Assembly: GCF_003815655.1 (NCBI RefSeq)
Contig: NZ_CP033917.1
Location: 372,001 to 436,000, forward strand
Length of the DNA: 64,000 nt
Direction of reading: 5' to 3'
Source: Chryseobacterium sp. G0201
Lineage (GTDB): Bacteria; Bacteroidota; Bacteroidia; Flavobacteriales; Weeksellaceae
The position numbers were made by a program, and so were the translations under genes. Under the pieces are notes generated by a model. The model ran no database searches and had not been told where the DNA came from. It saw nothing but the letters and a program-made list of their open reading frames with translations. Shown one piece after another: positions 1 through 8,067 of this stretch. Every line of letters starts with the position of its first letter. Within the stretch, counting starts at the first letter, position 1.

Positions 1-120
1 GACTGTGGATTGGGCTTTAAATTCAAAAACAAAAAAAAGCAGAATAGAAAGAAGTACTTTGTCTAAATTTATTTTTTTAATGATTGAGCGATCTATCTTT
101 TTGAGTAGACGTTGTTTCAT
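1..120 (-). CDS. N-terminus of an exported protein (partial)
   Basis: Only the first 40 codons lie in the window and the gene runs off the left edge. The translation starts MKQRLLKKIDRS and has a basic stretch, a hydrophobic core (about residues 20-33, VLLSILLFFVFEF) and then KAQS, a typical Bacteroidota signal-peptidase I site. The mature product is therefore probably periplasmic or outer membrane, but its family cannot be told. Two other in-frame ATGs at 126 and 150 would lengthen the N-terminus by 2 or 10 residues; the start at 120 is preferred because it gives a compact signal peptide. The region upstream carries three TATGTAAAT repeats. Confidence 0.6.
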   Translation of the reverse strand, partial: MKQRLLKKIDRSIIKKINLDKVLLSILLFFVFEFKAQSTV

Positions 121-564
121 AAACATTACATTTTTAAAAGGAGCAGACATATAATGAAATATGTAAATCTACTTAATTAATATGTAAATAAAATACAATG
201 AAAATAGTTTTTTAATTAATTATTTACAACAATACATACGTATATGTAAATATAAATCACCACAATTATAAAGCTGCATAAAATGAAAGATATTTAGCAG
301 ATCATTCTCTTCATATTATTCATTAATACAATCTAAAAGTGAATATTTAATGAGTCTAATGAGTAATTAATAGGTTTTTGTATCTTCTTTATTACTGTTC
401 CTCTTTCAATCTCTTAGTCCTTATCAAATATCAAATTTTCTATTTATAGAAGTTTGTCTGTTTGGTTACCACATCCGAATGACTCTGCAACTACATGAAG
501 TAGACATTTATTCTCTAGTTTCTACTTCATATAGTTGCAGAATTTTCAAACGACATTCTAGAAA
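121..564. promoter_or_regulatory. Intergenic region with three TATGTAAAT direct repeats
   Basis: No gene was found here. The exact 9-mer TATGTAAAT occurs at 160-168, 181-189 and 243-251, spaced 21 and 62 bp start to start, close to whole numbers of helical turns. This is the kind of arrangement seen for protein-binding sites upstream of the exported-protein gene that starts at 120. The third copy is preceded by the palindrome ATACGTAT. The right part (485-540) holds a long inverted repeat listed separately. Confidence 0.35.
485..540. repeat. 20-bp inverted repeat (hairpin) downstream of the YeeE genes
   Basis: Arms 485-504 and 521-540 are complementary over 20 bp with one mismatch and a 16-nt loop. 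It lies 25 nt past the stop codon of the last sulfide-cluster gene, where a terminator would be expected, but no T-run follows it on the minus strand. It may act as a 3' RNA-stabilising hairpin or be a decayed terminator. Confidence 0.6.
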
Positions 565-1044
565 TCAATGCGGCAGCTTATCTCTGAAATATCCGTACGC
601 CCAGGTTCCGAAAACAGCACTCATCAAAGTAATAATAACAGCAAAAGCTCCTGTTCCGATCTGTGCAAAAAGAGGTCCCGGACAAGCTCCTGTAATGGCC
701 CAGCCAAATCCGAAGATTAAACCTCCGTAAATTTGTCCTTTGTTAAAAGTTTTAGGAGCAATTGAAATTTTTTCTCCATAAATGGTTTTTATTTTGAATT
801 TTTTAATCAGCCAGACAGAAATCATTCCCGTTAGAACTGCACTTCCAATCACTCCGTACATATGAAATGATTGAAAACGGAACATCTCCTGAATTCTGAA
901 CCAGCTGATGATCTCGGCTTTTACAAACACGATTCCGAATAAAATTCCTACGATCATGTATTTCAGATTGTGAAGCCATTCGATTCTATGGGTTTCGTTT
1001 GTACAAAAATTGTCTTTATTCTGTGTATCTTTTTGTTTTGTCAT
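565..1044 (-). CDS. YeeE/YedE half-transporter (DUF6691-type)
   Basis: A 159-residue membrane protein matching the second half of YeeE/YedE sulfur-compound transporters. About four hydrophobic segments are visible (roughly residues 28-45, 62-80, 105-122 and 130-150), with the hallmark Cys in ITGACPGPLFAQIG (C121). In full-length YeeE proteins such conserved cysteines line the thiosulfate path. Here the two halves are separate genes; this one follows its partner after 12 nt and is last in the minus-strand cluster. Likely role: moving thiosulfate or a related sulfur species across the inner membrane. The exact substrate and direction cannot be read from sequence. Confidence 0.85.
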   Translation of the reverse strand: MTKQKDTQNKDNFCTNETHRIEWLHNLKYMIVGILFGIVFVKAEIISWFRIQEMFRFQSFHMYGVIGSAVLTGMISVWLIKKFKIKTIYGEKISIAPKTFNKGQIYGGLIFGFGWAITGACPGPLFAQIGTGAFAVIITLMSAVFGTWAYGYFRDKLPH

Positions 1045-1056
1045 TGTTGCATCAGT

Positions 1057-1620
1057 TTAATGTGAAAGAATAATCGGCAGAATGACATTAGCCATTAAAA
1101 AACCACCGATCATAAAACAAATTGTTGCCACCAAAGACGGCCATTGAAGATTGGAAAGTCCCATGATAGCGTGTCCACTTGTACATCCTCCTGCATAACG
1201 GGTTCCAAAACCGACCAAAAATCCGCCGCCGACCATTGTGATGATACCTTTTAAGGTTAATAGGCTTTTAAAATTCATTAATTGAACAGGAACAAGGTTG
1301 CTGTAATCTGTAATTCCATAGGCTGCCAATTCGGTTTTAAGATTTGGACTAACTGCAATTTCTCCCGGATTCATCAGAAAATGGGCCGCAATCATTCCGC
1401 CAAAGAAAATTCCGAGGACAAAAAATAAGTTCCATGATTCTTTTTTCCAGTCATATTTGAAAAAATCGATATTAGCCGGAATACATGCTGCGCAGATATG
1501 CCGTAATGATGAGCTTATCCCAAAAGATTTATTACCTAAAATCAATAGTATAGGAACGGTAAGACCGATGAGCGGACCTGCAATATACCACGGCCAAGGT
1601 TCTTTTATAACATCTAACAT
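1057..1620 (-). CDS. YeeE/YedE family transporter, first half
   Basis: A 187-residue integral membrane protein of the YeeE/YedE (Sulf_transp) family. The signature RYAGGCTSGHAIMG surrounds C146, and an extra CAAC pair sits at residues 43-46. Hydrophobic segments lie at about 14-30, 66-82, 120-142 and 162-182. It pairs with the downstream 159-residue half to form the equivalent of one fused YeeE. It starts 15 nt after the MBL-rhodanese gene, which links it to persulfide handling. It probably passes thiosulfate or a similar sulfane-sulfur product through the inner membrane. Confidence 0.87.
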   Translation of the reverse strand: MLDVIKEPWPWYIAGPLIGLTVPILLILGNKSFGISSSLRHICAACIPANIDFFKYDWKKESWNLFFVLGIFFGGMIAAHFLMNPGEIAVSPNLKTELAAYGITDYSNLVPVQLMNFKSLLTLKGIITMVGGGFLVGFGTRYAGGCTSGHAIMGLSNLQWPSLVATICFMIGGFLMANVILPIILSH

Positions 1621-1635
1621 TGATTAATTTTTTAT

Positions 1636-3054
1636 TTAAATTGAATTTAACATTTTACTTTGGCAAACAAAATCACTTTTGGGAACACCGGTTTGTAAGA
1701 TGGCATTAAAGCCTCCTTCAATTTCGGTAAAATTTCTGAAACCTCTTGCCTGAAGAATACTTGCCGCCATCATGCTTCTGTAGCCTCCAGCACAGTGAAG
1801 GTAAAAATGTTCCGTCGATTCAATATGGCTAATCCATTCATTGATATAAGCTAAAGGCTTATTGTAGGATTCATCCACGTGCTCTGCCTGGTATTCGCTT
1901 TCTTTTCTTACGTCTATCGTTATTACATTTTTATCCTTGATTTCATTTTCAAACTGCTGCGCGGAAATTCTATTTACAGTATCAGTTTCTTTTCCGTTGT
2001 TTTTCCAGGCTTTAAAACCGCCATTCAGAAAACCTAAAACATTGTCGAAACCTACTCTACTCAATCTTGTAACCGTTTCTTCCTCGTTGTTTTCATCGGT
2101 AATTAATAAAATTGATTGTTTTACATCTACAATCAAAGCTCCGACCCAAGGTGCAAAATCTCCGTCTAGTCCGATATTAATGGATTGAGGAACAAAACCT
2201 TTAGCAAACTCGTCATTATTTCTCACATCCAGAATTAAAGCTCCTGAATGTTCTGCTATTTCCTCAAATTCATCAGGAGAAAAAGAACGAAGACCTTTAG
2301 ATAGCACTTCATCAAAACTATCGTACCCTTTTTTATTCATCGCTACATTCATCCCGAAATAAGCTGGCGGAGTAAGAAGTCCATCTGTAACGGCTTTTAT
2401 AAAGCTTTCTTTATCTTTTTGGTTGAGCGCATAATTGCTCTTCTTTTGATTTCCTAATGTGTCTACTGTTTCTTTTTGCATATTTTTTCCGCAGGCAGAA
2501 CCAGCTCCGTGAGCCGGATAAACAATAATTTCATCGCCCAGAGGCATAATTTTTTGGTATAAACTATCGTAAAGAAGTCCTGCCAACTCTTCCTGAGTCA
2601 TGCTTGCAGCCTTCTGAGCCAAGTCAGGACGACCAACATCTCCCAAAAATAAAGTGTCACCGCTAAAAAGTGCTTTTTCCTTCCCATTTTCATCGATTAA
2701 TAAAAACGACGAACTTTCCATCGTGTGTCCAGGCGTATGAAGAACTTTAATTTTGATTTTTCCGATTTCAAAGATTTCTCCGTCTTTAGCAATGATAGCT
2801 TCAAACTCAGGATTTGCCGTTGGTCCATACACGATTGACGCATTGGTTTTTTTGCTCAGATCTACGTGACCGCTTATAAAATCTGCATGGAAATGGGTTT
2901 CAAAAATATATTTTAATTTTACACCATCTTTTTCGAGTCTTTCAATATACGGCTGGGTTTCTCTGATAGGATCAATGATTGCTGCTTCATTTTGAGAAAC
3001 GATATAATAAGCTCCCTGAGCCAAACATCCTGTATAAATTTGTTCTATTTTCAT
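1636..3054 (-). CDS. MBL-fold hydrolase with two rhodanese domains (persulfide dioxygenase-like)
   Basis: A 472-residue fusion: metallo-beta-lactamase domain (about 1-230) of the ETHE1/persulfide-dioxygenase type, then two rhodanese domains (about 262-352 and 365-460). Visible metal-site residues are H54-x-H56-x-D58, H110, D133 and H182; the usual THxHADH motif reads THFHADF here. The first rhodanese has no cysteine in its active loop (LLITDENNEEE) and is probably structural. The second keeps C421 in HCAGGYRS. Likely role: oxidising persulfide sulfur to sulfite and passing sulfane sulfur to an acceptor in the cytoplasm. Its neighbours, a sulfite-type exporter and thiosulfate-type carriers, support a role in sulfide detoxification. 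Confidence 0.88.
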   Translation of the reverse strand: MKIEQIYTGCLAQGAYYIVSQNEAAIIDPIRETQPYIERLEKDGVKLKYIFETHFHADFISGHVDLSKKTNASIVYGPTANPEFEAIIAKDGEIFEIGKIKIKVLHTPGHTMESSSFLLIDENGKEKALFSGDTLFLGDVGRPDLAQKAASMTQEELAGLLYDSLYQKIMPLGDEIIVYPAHGAGSACGKNMQKETVDTLGNQKKSNYALNQKDKESFIKAVTDGLLTPPAYFGMNVAMNKKGYDSFDEVLSKGLRSFSPDEFEEIAEHSGALILDVRNNDEFAKGFVPQSINIGLDGDFAPWVGALIVDVKQSILLITDENNEEETVTRLSRVGFDNVLGFLNGGFKAWKNNGKETDTVNRISAQQFENEIKDKNVITIDVRKESEYQAEHVDESYNKPLAYINEWISHIESTEHFYLHCAGGYRSMMAASILQARGFRNFTEIEGGFNAILQTGVPKSDFVCQSKMLNSI

Positions 3055-3127
3055 TTTATTATTTTATATACTGCAAATTTCTATTTTTCATTTTCCTACT
3101 ACAGCCACTTTTGTTACATAAGAATTG

Positions 3128-3922
3128 TTAAAGAAAAAGTTCCTTAATGATAATATAAATTCCCATCACCAGAATAAACCATCCGAACCCAGGTTTTAGT
3201 TTTTTGCCATCAATTTTTTTGGATAATTGTGCTCCAATGAGGATGCCAGTAATTGCAATTGCAGAGACTGTTCCCAAAAAACTCCATTCGATTTTAAGAT
3301 GATTCATTGATGAAAAAAATCCGATCAGCGAATTCAAAGAAATAATGACTAGAGAAGTTCCGATAGCAACTTTCATAGGCGTTTTTAACAGATTGACCAA
3401 TGCTGGAATAATCATAAATCCGCCTCCTGCACCTACCAAACCAGTCAGAATACCAACAATTGAGCCTTCTCCTGCGGCCAAAAGTATTTTGCTTTTTTCA
3501 GAATGAACGGTTTCAGTTTTCAATTCTAAACTTTTCTGTATCATTTTATAGGAAGAGACCAACATTAAACCGGCAAAGATTAAGAGTAAAAACATATCTT
3601 TGGTAATCACCAAATTGTTGATGTGAAATACTTCGTCAGGAATTAAAGGTAAAAGGTAATTCCGTGTCAGAAAAATGGAAATAATGGACGGGATTCCGAA
3701 AACTAAAGCTGTTTTCAGATCAACCAGACCTTTTTTAAAATAAGAAAAAGAACCTACCAAACTGCTGATTCCGACGATGAAAAGGGAATATTCTGTAGCG
3801 AGAAAAGCGTCAATACCAAACAAATATACCAGAACAGGAACGGTAAGAATACTGCCGCCACCACCTATTAATCCTAAAGAAATACCTATAAAAACCGATG
3901 CTACATATCCAAAAATTTCCAT
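3128..3922 (-). CDS. TauE/SafE family sulfite/anion exporter
   Basis: A 264-residue polytopic membrane protein with the duplicated TauE/SafE architecture: GLIGGGGSILTVPVLVY near residues 17-33 and the second-half equivalent GLVGAGGGFMIIPALV near 161-176. About eight transmembrane segments are apparent. Family members export sulfite, sulfonates and related anions. Between the Crp regulator and the persulfide-dioxygenase-like gene, it plausibly expels the sulfite made by that enzyme. The start ATG is followed at once by a hydrophobic helix, as expected for this family. Confidence 0.88.
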   Translation of the reverse strand: MEIFGYVASVFIGISLGLIGGGGSILTVPVLVYLFGIDAFLATEYSLFIVGISSLVGSFSYFKKGLVDLKTALVFGIPSIISIFLTRNYLLPLIPDEVFHINNLVITKDMFLLLIFAGLMLVSSYKMIQKSLELKTETVHSEKSKILLAAGEGSIVGILTGLVGAGGGFMIIPALVNLLKTPMKVAIGTSLVIISLNSLIGFFSSMNHLKIEWSFLGTVSAIAITGILIGAQLSKKIDGKKLKPGFGWFILVMGIYIIIKELFL

Positions 3923-3994
3923 TTTTCAACTTTTATGAAGCAAAAATGGATATATCCGGTAATCTGTACCGCTACTTTTGTTACACAACAAAAG

Positions 3995-4627
3995 TTAAAT
4001 AGAATCGGAAAGGGTGATCTTGTTTCTTCCAAGTTTTAGTTTTCCGGAATCTTCCAACTGTTTCAGAAGTCTTGACACTACCACTCTAACTGTACCAAGC
4101 TCATTGGCAAGTTGCTCGTGAGTAATGATGATGATCTTTGAATCAGACAGTTTTGATTTTTTATGAAGCAAATGTAATAATCTTTCATCCACTTTTTTGA
4201 AGGCAATAGCATTGATAATATCCAGCAATTCTTCAAAACGTTTATGATAAAGCCTAAAAATATAATCCAACCATTCAGGATACTCTTTGATGAAAAGCGA
4301 AACTTTTTCCACAGGTAAAAAAAGAATCTCGGACTCTTCTTCTACCTCGGCTTTTACAATGCTTTTTTCATTGTGCATTCCACCAAGGAACGACATAATA
4401 CAGCTTTCACCTGCTTTTATATAATATAGTAAAATCTCGCGTCCGTCTTCTTCCGTTCTGATGACTTTTAGCAATCCCTTCATCACAATCGGAATGGAAC
4501 GGATGGATGCATTTTCATCCAAAATGATGTCCCCCTCCTGATACGTTTTCCTGATACCGTTTTGGTAAAGCTTATCGATTAATTCTTGAGAAGAATTGAA
4601 TTCGGAAGATAATATAGTATGTTCCAT
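3995..4627 (-). CDS. Crp/Fnr family transcriptional regulator
   Basis: A 210-residue regulator: cyclic-nucleotide-binding-like beta-roll (about 20-120, with YQEGDIILDENASIRSIPIV), dimerisation helix, and a C-terminal winged helix-turn-helix (about 145-205) with the Crp pattern THEQLANELGTVRVVVSRLL. The Arg and Ser of the cAMP phosphate-binding cassette are not evident, so it may sense something else; C83 in the ESCIMSFLGG loop could be a redox or sulfide sensor. It is the first gene of the sulfide cluster and is the obvious candidate to control it. No clear consensus promoter was found upstream. Confidence 0.87.
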   Translation of the reverse strand: MEHTILSSEFNSSQELIDKLYQNGIRKTYQEGDIILDENASIRSIPIVMKGLLKVIRTEEDGREILLYYIKAGESCIMSFLGGMHNEKSIVKAEVEEESEILFLPVEKVSLFIKEYPEWLDYIFRLYHKRFEELLDIINAIAFKKVDERLLHLLHKKSKLSDSKIIIITHEQLANELGTVRVVVSRLLKQLEDSGKLKLGRNKITLSDSI

Positions 4628-4842
4628 TGAAGCAGAATATACAACGAATCTACACTTATTTGTCGAATTGTTATATATGATTTTTAAAGATTTCCTAAAC
4701 TATTTGAGTTTTATAATATACTCGAACTATTTTCACACCTCCAAATTCAGTTTAAGAAAATCCCTTATATTGCACTGATCGGAATCAGATGGAATCAATA
4801 ATCTGTCAAGTTTTCTTGTTTCTCCCATATTACGCTAAGCAC

Positions 4843-5157
4843 CTATATTTGAAAGATATATGAACATGTTTTATTAAGAAATTCTAAATCATTAATTTCT
4901 AAAAAAGTATTTATTATTTTATTCGGTACAGAATATTCATAAGTGAGAGGTAGAAAGTTTTTATCCCAATCATTTTTTGTAATAAAACCAAATTCATTTT
5001 TTAAGAGAATATCTATATATTTTACAAACTCTTGTGAACTTAAATAATATTATTGATCTTTCATTATTGGTGATGTGATGTACAGCAAAGTATCAGAAAA
5101 TAGAATGAAGCTTTCTTCTCAAAAATGCTTCTTACCTGATCATCATCAAAAGAAAAA
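4843..5157 (-). pseudogene. Relic of a grasp-with-SPASM peptide maturase (GwsS-like N-terminal part)
   Basis: Reading the minus strand from about 5040 to the stop at 4843 gives a 65-residue stretch containing SSQEFVKYIDILLKNEFGF, then WDKNFLPLTYEYSVPNKIIN and FLEINDLEF. This is the pattern of the N-terminal region of SPASM-domain peptide maturases from grasp-with-SPASM RiPP clusters. Further 5', pieces such as SIFEKKASFYFLI and SDTLLYI fit the preceding part of that family but lie in different frames, with a stop just before SSQEF. No radical-SAM or SPASM cysteine motif follows, so this is a decayed fragment. No precursor or ATP-grasp gene is present. The rest of 4628-5381 holds no gene. Confidence 0.5.
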
Positions 5158-5274
5158 ATTATTGTAGTGTAAATTGCTGATGTTTTGACAAAGGTGAATA
5201 CTTTGATATATGATCTCAAATATGATATACCATGCTTATATCAACAATTTGTTCATTGTAATTGATTTACTAAA

Positions 5275-5303
5275 TCGAAAAAGGTTAGCTTAAAATCTAA
5301 CCT
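5275..5303 (-). terminator. Rho-independent terminator after the AraC gene
   Basis: Perfect 7-bp stem AGGTTAG/CTAACCT (5282-5288 and 5297-5303) with an 8-nt loop, followed on the minus strand by a run of five T. It lies about 80 nt beyond the stop of the AraC-type gene. Confidence 0.7.
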
Positions 5304-5381
5304 AATTTGGTTATATTTTATTTTTTGATAAAGCTATATAATTTGGCATTGAATTTTTCCAATTCTTAAATGGATGGCTAT

Positions 5382-6206
5382 CTAAAATTGTTTTCTAAAA
5401 CCAGTAGGTGAAATCCCTGTATGTTTGGTAAAAAATCGAACAAAGTAAGCATCGTCTTCGTAATTCATATGATATGCTATTTCTTTCACACTCATTGTAG
5501 TATGTACCAAAAGTCGCTTGCATTCAAGTACAATACGGTTTTTTATAATTTCGTTAGAAGTCTCTTTACTAACTAATCCTATCTTTTTACTTAGATTTTT
5601 TGGGGTAATGCAAAGAAGATTCGCATAATCTGCAACAGTATGAAGCGTTTTATAATGCAGTTCTACCAATTTACTGAATTTTCTTAAAAACAGAACATCA
5701 GTCTGCTGTTCTTTATCCGATAACTGATGCTGCTGTTTCCAGATACGTGTAGATTTCAAGATAATTAATTTTAACAATGTTCTTAGCATTTCTTCCGTAC
5801 CGGAATCTTCGTTTTTCAATTCTAACTGAATATCTCGAATGATTTTTTGCATTTCATCCGACTGTTCTTTGTCTAAATTTATAAAGGGTATTTCAAATAC
5901 ATTATTGTACAAAATACCATCACAGGCTACTTCCTGATCGTGAATTTCCACACAATAAAAATCTCTGTTAAAATGCATAAGCTGCCCTCCAATAGTTTCA
6001 CAAGGCTTTAAAATGACATGAGGATTAATGAATAATAAGGTGTCAGTCCTCATTTCGATCTCCTGAAAATCCACTTGAACAATAGCACCTTGTGGAATAA
6101 ACAGGACTTTGATATGCTCATTAATTTTTGATAAAGAGTCGTTCTCAATGGAGGCTTTACTGAATTCTAAATTGCCAAATTTTTTGTATGAAAATTCCTT
6201 AATCAT
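5382..6206 (-). CDS. AraC family transcriptional regulator
   Basis: A 274-residue regulator with an N-terminal cupin-like sensing half and a C-terminal AraC double helix-turn-helix (last ~100 residues). The second HTH shows the family signature VKEIAYHMNYEDDAYFVRFF and GISPTGFRKQF. The ATG at 6206 is preferred over an upstream in-frame TTG at 6281, because that TTG is the -33 element of a good promoter (6255-6281). The cupin and alpha/beta hydrolase genes upstream share a near-duplicate regulatory region, which makes them likely targets. The effector is unknown. Confidence 0.87.
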   Translation of the reverse strand: MIKEFSYKKFGNLEFSKASIENDSLSKINEHIKVLFIPQGAIVQVDFQEIEMRTDTLLFINPHVILKPCETIGGQLMHFNRDFYCVEIHDQEVACDGILYNNVFEIPFINLDKEQSDEMQKIIRDIQLELKNEDSGTEEMLRTLLKLIILKSTRIWKQQHQLSDKEQQTDVLFLRKFSKLVELHYKTLHTVADYANLLCITPKNLSKKIGLVSKETSNEIIKNRIVLECKRLLVHTTMSVKEIAYHMNYEDDAYFVRFFTKHTGISPTGFRKQF

Positions 6207-6254
6207 TTTAGGATCTGAAAGATTATTGTTAATTCTTACTTTACATATTTGCAG

Positions 6255-6281
6255 CAAAAATAAGAAATTAAAAGGCTCCAA
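6255..6281 (-). promoter_or_regulatory. Promoter of the AraC-type gene
   Basis: On the minus strand TTG (6279-6281), 16 nt, then TATTTTTG (6255-6262) fits the Bacteroidota -33/-7 consensus TTG-N-TAnnTTTG. The predicted transcript start is about 40 nt before the ATG at 6206. Confidence 0.6.
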
Positions 6282-6452
6282 TCATCCTAATCTTCGTAGC
6301 TTTATTTCGTCTTAATTCTCATTTCTTTCATTCGCAATCCAAATGTTCAAGAAAGGATCAATTATTCCTACTGAAAACCCTAAATAAGATTCTGGTATTA
6401 GTTTTATGGTCATTTTCTACACATTTTCCAGTAATGAAGAACTGATCTATTT

Positions 6453-6500
6453 ACAAAAAAATGGGTAAATTCTAACCTTAAAAGTTAAAAATTACCCATT
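6453..6500 (-). terminator. Terminator downstream of the cupin gene
   Basis: An imperfect long hairpin (AATGGGTAA arm near 6459-6467 pairing with TTACCCATT at 6492-6500), followed on the minus strand by a seven-T run. It would end the transcript of the broken cupin gene. The remaining space between the AraC promoter and the cupin gene (6282-6603) shows no other gene. Confidence 0.65.
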
Positions 6501-6603
6501 GACAGTTTATTAGCATCCCCCAATGCACCTATTCTAACCTTTTAAAATGAAAAGATATACTTAATTCGCAATAGCCTTTGATAAGTTTTAAGTGAATTCT
6601 AGA

Positions 6604-6993
6604 TTATTTCTTGAATACAAGAAGCGGCCTATTCTTCTTAACGATATAAGTGGCAAGCTCAGAAGCTTTAGTTTTACCAATATTCTTTGCGGAGTGATTC
6701 TTTCCGGCAGGAACAAAAAGTACATCACCAGCTTTAAGGACAACAGGCTTTTCGCCCTCTAACTCATATTCAAATATGCCTTCGAGCACATAAATAACCT
6801 CTTCTCCTGGATGTGAATGCATACCGACAGCTGTCCCTGGCTCTAGGTCTATGCGTGCCTAGATAGTTTCGTATCCTACAGCCTCAATATTATGCCTTTG
6901 AAGGTCTGTACGCTTCACGCCGGATTGTTGTGCATCTGCGGTACCTGATATTAATGTTGTAAATAATCCGATTGTTAAAATTAAATTTTTCAT
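6604..6993 (-). pseudogene. Secreted cupin-domain protein interrupted by an in-frame TAG
   Basis: Read through, this is a 129-residue protein: signal peptide (MKNLILTIGLFTTLISGTADAQ) and a single small cupin domain with metal-ligand histidines in MHSHPGEEVIYVLEG and the second motif GDVLFVPAGKNHSAKN. A TAG at 6859-6861 (codon 45) interrupts it between VGYETI and ARIDLEPG; one base change from CAG (Gln) would create it. Everything on both sides is intact and in frame, so the lesion is recent or a sequencing error. An internal ATG at 6822 could start a 72-residue cupin lacking the signal peptide. The gene follows a 72-bp upstream element also found before the alpha/beta hydrolase. Confidence 0.8.
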
Positions 6994-7019
6994 GATCTTT
7001 AAATATTTGTTTGTTGTTT

Positions 7020-7091
7020 GATATTACAAATTTGGCTTAATTATTAAGCCCTAACAATGGAAGGCTTTCGCTTTGAATTGTATTTTTTGTC
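7020..7091 (-). promoter_or_regulatory. Promoter/operator copy 1, before the cupin gene
   Basis: This 72-bp block is closely similar along its whole length to 7957-8028, at the same distance from the start codon. Read on the minus strand it has a conserved ACAATTCAAAG block, then CCATTG (TTG = -33), 20 nt, and CAAATTTG as a -7 with CA in place of TA. The conserved stretch upstream of -33 is where an AraC activator would bind. The AraC gene next door is the likely regulator. Confidence 0.6.
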
Positions 7092-7101
7092 TCTGTTGTT
7101 T

Positions 7102-7923
7102 TTATTCTTTTATAAATGATAAAATGTCTTCATTAATTACATCTGCATTGATTGTTGGCATACCGTGAGAGAAGCCAGGATAAATAATCAGTTTACTGTT
7201 TTTTAAAATTTCTGCAGATTTTACTGCTGTGGTCTCATAAGGTACAATCTGATCGTCATCTCCATGAAGAACCAAAACAGGTATTTCCAAACTTTTTAGA
7301 TCTTCAGTAAAATCCGTCTCAGAAAATACTTTGATACAATCATATTGAGCTTTTATACCGCCCATCATTCCCTGTCTCCACCAATTATCCTGTATCCCCT
7401 TCTTGATGGTCGCACCCTCTCTGTTATAGCCATAAAATGGTACTGTAAGATCCTGATAAAATTGTTGTCTGTTGTGAAGCGTACCATGTCGGATATCATC
7501 AAATGCTGAAAGAGGAACTCCATTGGGATTATTTGCATCTGCAATCATATAAGGTGTGATCGCACTTATCAAGACTACCTTATTCACTCTACCCTGCCCA
7601 TATTGCGCTGCATATCTTACAGCTTCACCTCCTCCGGTTGAATGCCCAACATGGATAACATCCTTCAAATTCAAAAATTCAACCAGTTCTGCGACATCTG
7701 CTGCATATGTGTCCATATCATTACCCTTATAAGTTTGAGTAGATCTTCCGTGACCTCTTCTGTCGTGGGAAATTACCCTAAAACCTTTATCCAAGAAAAA
7801 CATCATTTGTGCATCCCAGTCATCAGATGATAATGGCCATCCATGATGAAAAAATATTGGCTGTCCTTCTCCTAGGTCTTTGAAATAAATTTCCGTTCCG
7901 TCTTTTACTGTAAACTTGTTCAT
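7102..7923 (-). CDS. Alpha/beta hydrolase, non-heme chloroperoxidase/esterase type
   Basis: A 273-residue alpha/beta-hydrolase close to cofactor-free haloperoxidases and aryl esterases. Visible features are the oxyanion-hole HHGWPLSS (26-33), DRRGHGRS (54-61), the nucleophile elbow GHSTGGGE with S95, an acid in VLVLHGDDDQIVPYE, and a C-terminal His in GFSHGMP. It has no signal peptide, so it is cytoplasmic. The natural substrate is not evident; perhydrolase activity is common in the family. It shares its upstream control region with the neighbouring cupin gene, suggesting coordinated induction. Confidence 0.88.
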   Translation of the reverse strand: MNKFTVKDGTEIYFKDLGEGQPIFFHHGWPLSSDDWDAQMMFFLDKGFRVISHDRRGHGRSTQTYKGNDMDTYAADVAELVEFLNLKDVIHVGHSTGGGEAVRYAAQYGQGRVNKVVLISAITPYMIADANNPNGVPLSAFDDIRHGTLHNRQQFYQDLTVPFYGYNREGATIKKGIQDNWWRQGMMGGIKAQYDCIKVFSETDFTEDLKSLEIPVLVLHGDDDQIVPYETTAVKSAEILKNSKLIIYPGFSHGMPTINADVINEDILSFIKE

Positions 7924-7956
7924 GTCTTTACTATTTGTTTATTATTAATTGTTTTT

Positions 7957-8028
7957 GATGTTGCAAAGTTGGGTTAATTTTAATGCCGTATCAATGGATG
8001 CTTTTCTCTTTGAATTGTACTTTTTGCC
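7957..8028 (-). promoter_or_regulatory. Promoter/operator copy 2, before the alpha/beta hydrolase
   Basis: Near duplicate of 7020-7091. The minus strand reads the ACAATTCAAAG block, CCATTG, 20 nt, then CAACTTTG as a degenerate -7. Position relative to the hydrolase ATG mirrors copy 1. Conservation over 72 bp between two non-homologous genes points to a shared regulator rather than a duplicated gene. Confidence 0.6.
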
Positions 8029-8067
8029 CAATCATATTTTATGAAGATTTAAAACAAAAACAGTTTT

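Noticed and set aside
479..730. 83-codon plus-strand ORF
   Set aside because: It starts in a hairpin and runs antisense over the end of the YeeE half-transporter; the translation looks like no protein and has no conserved features.
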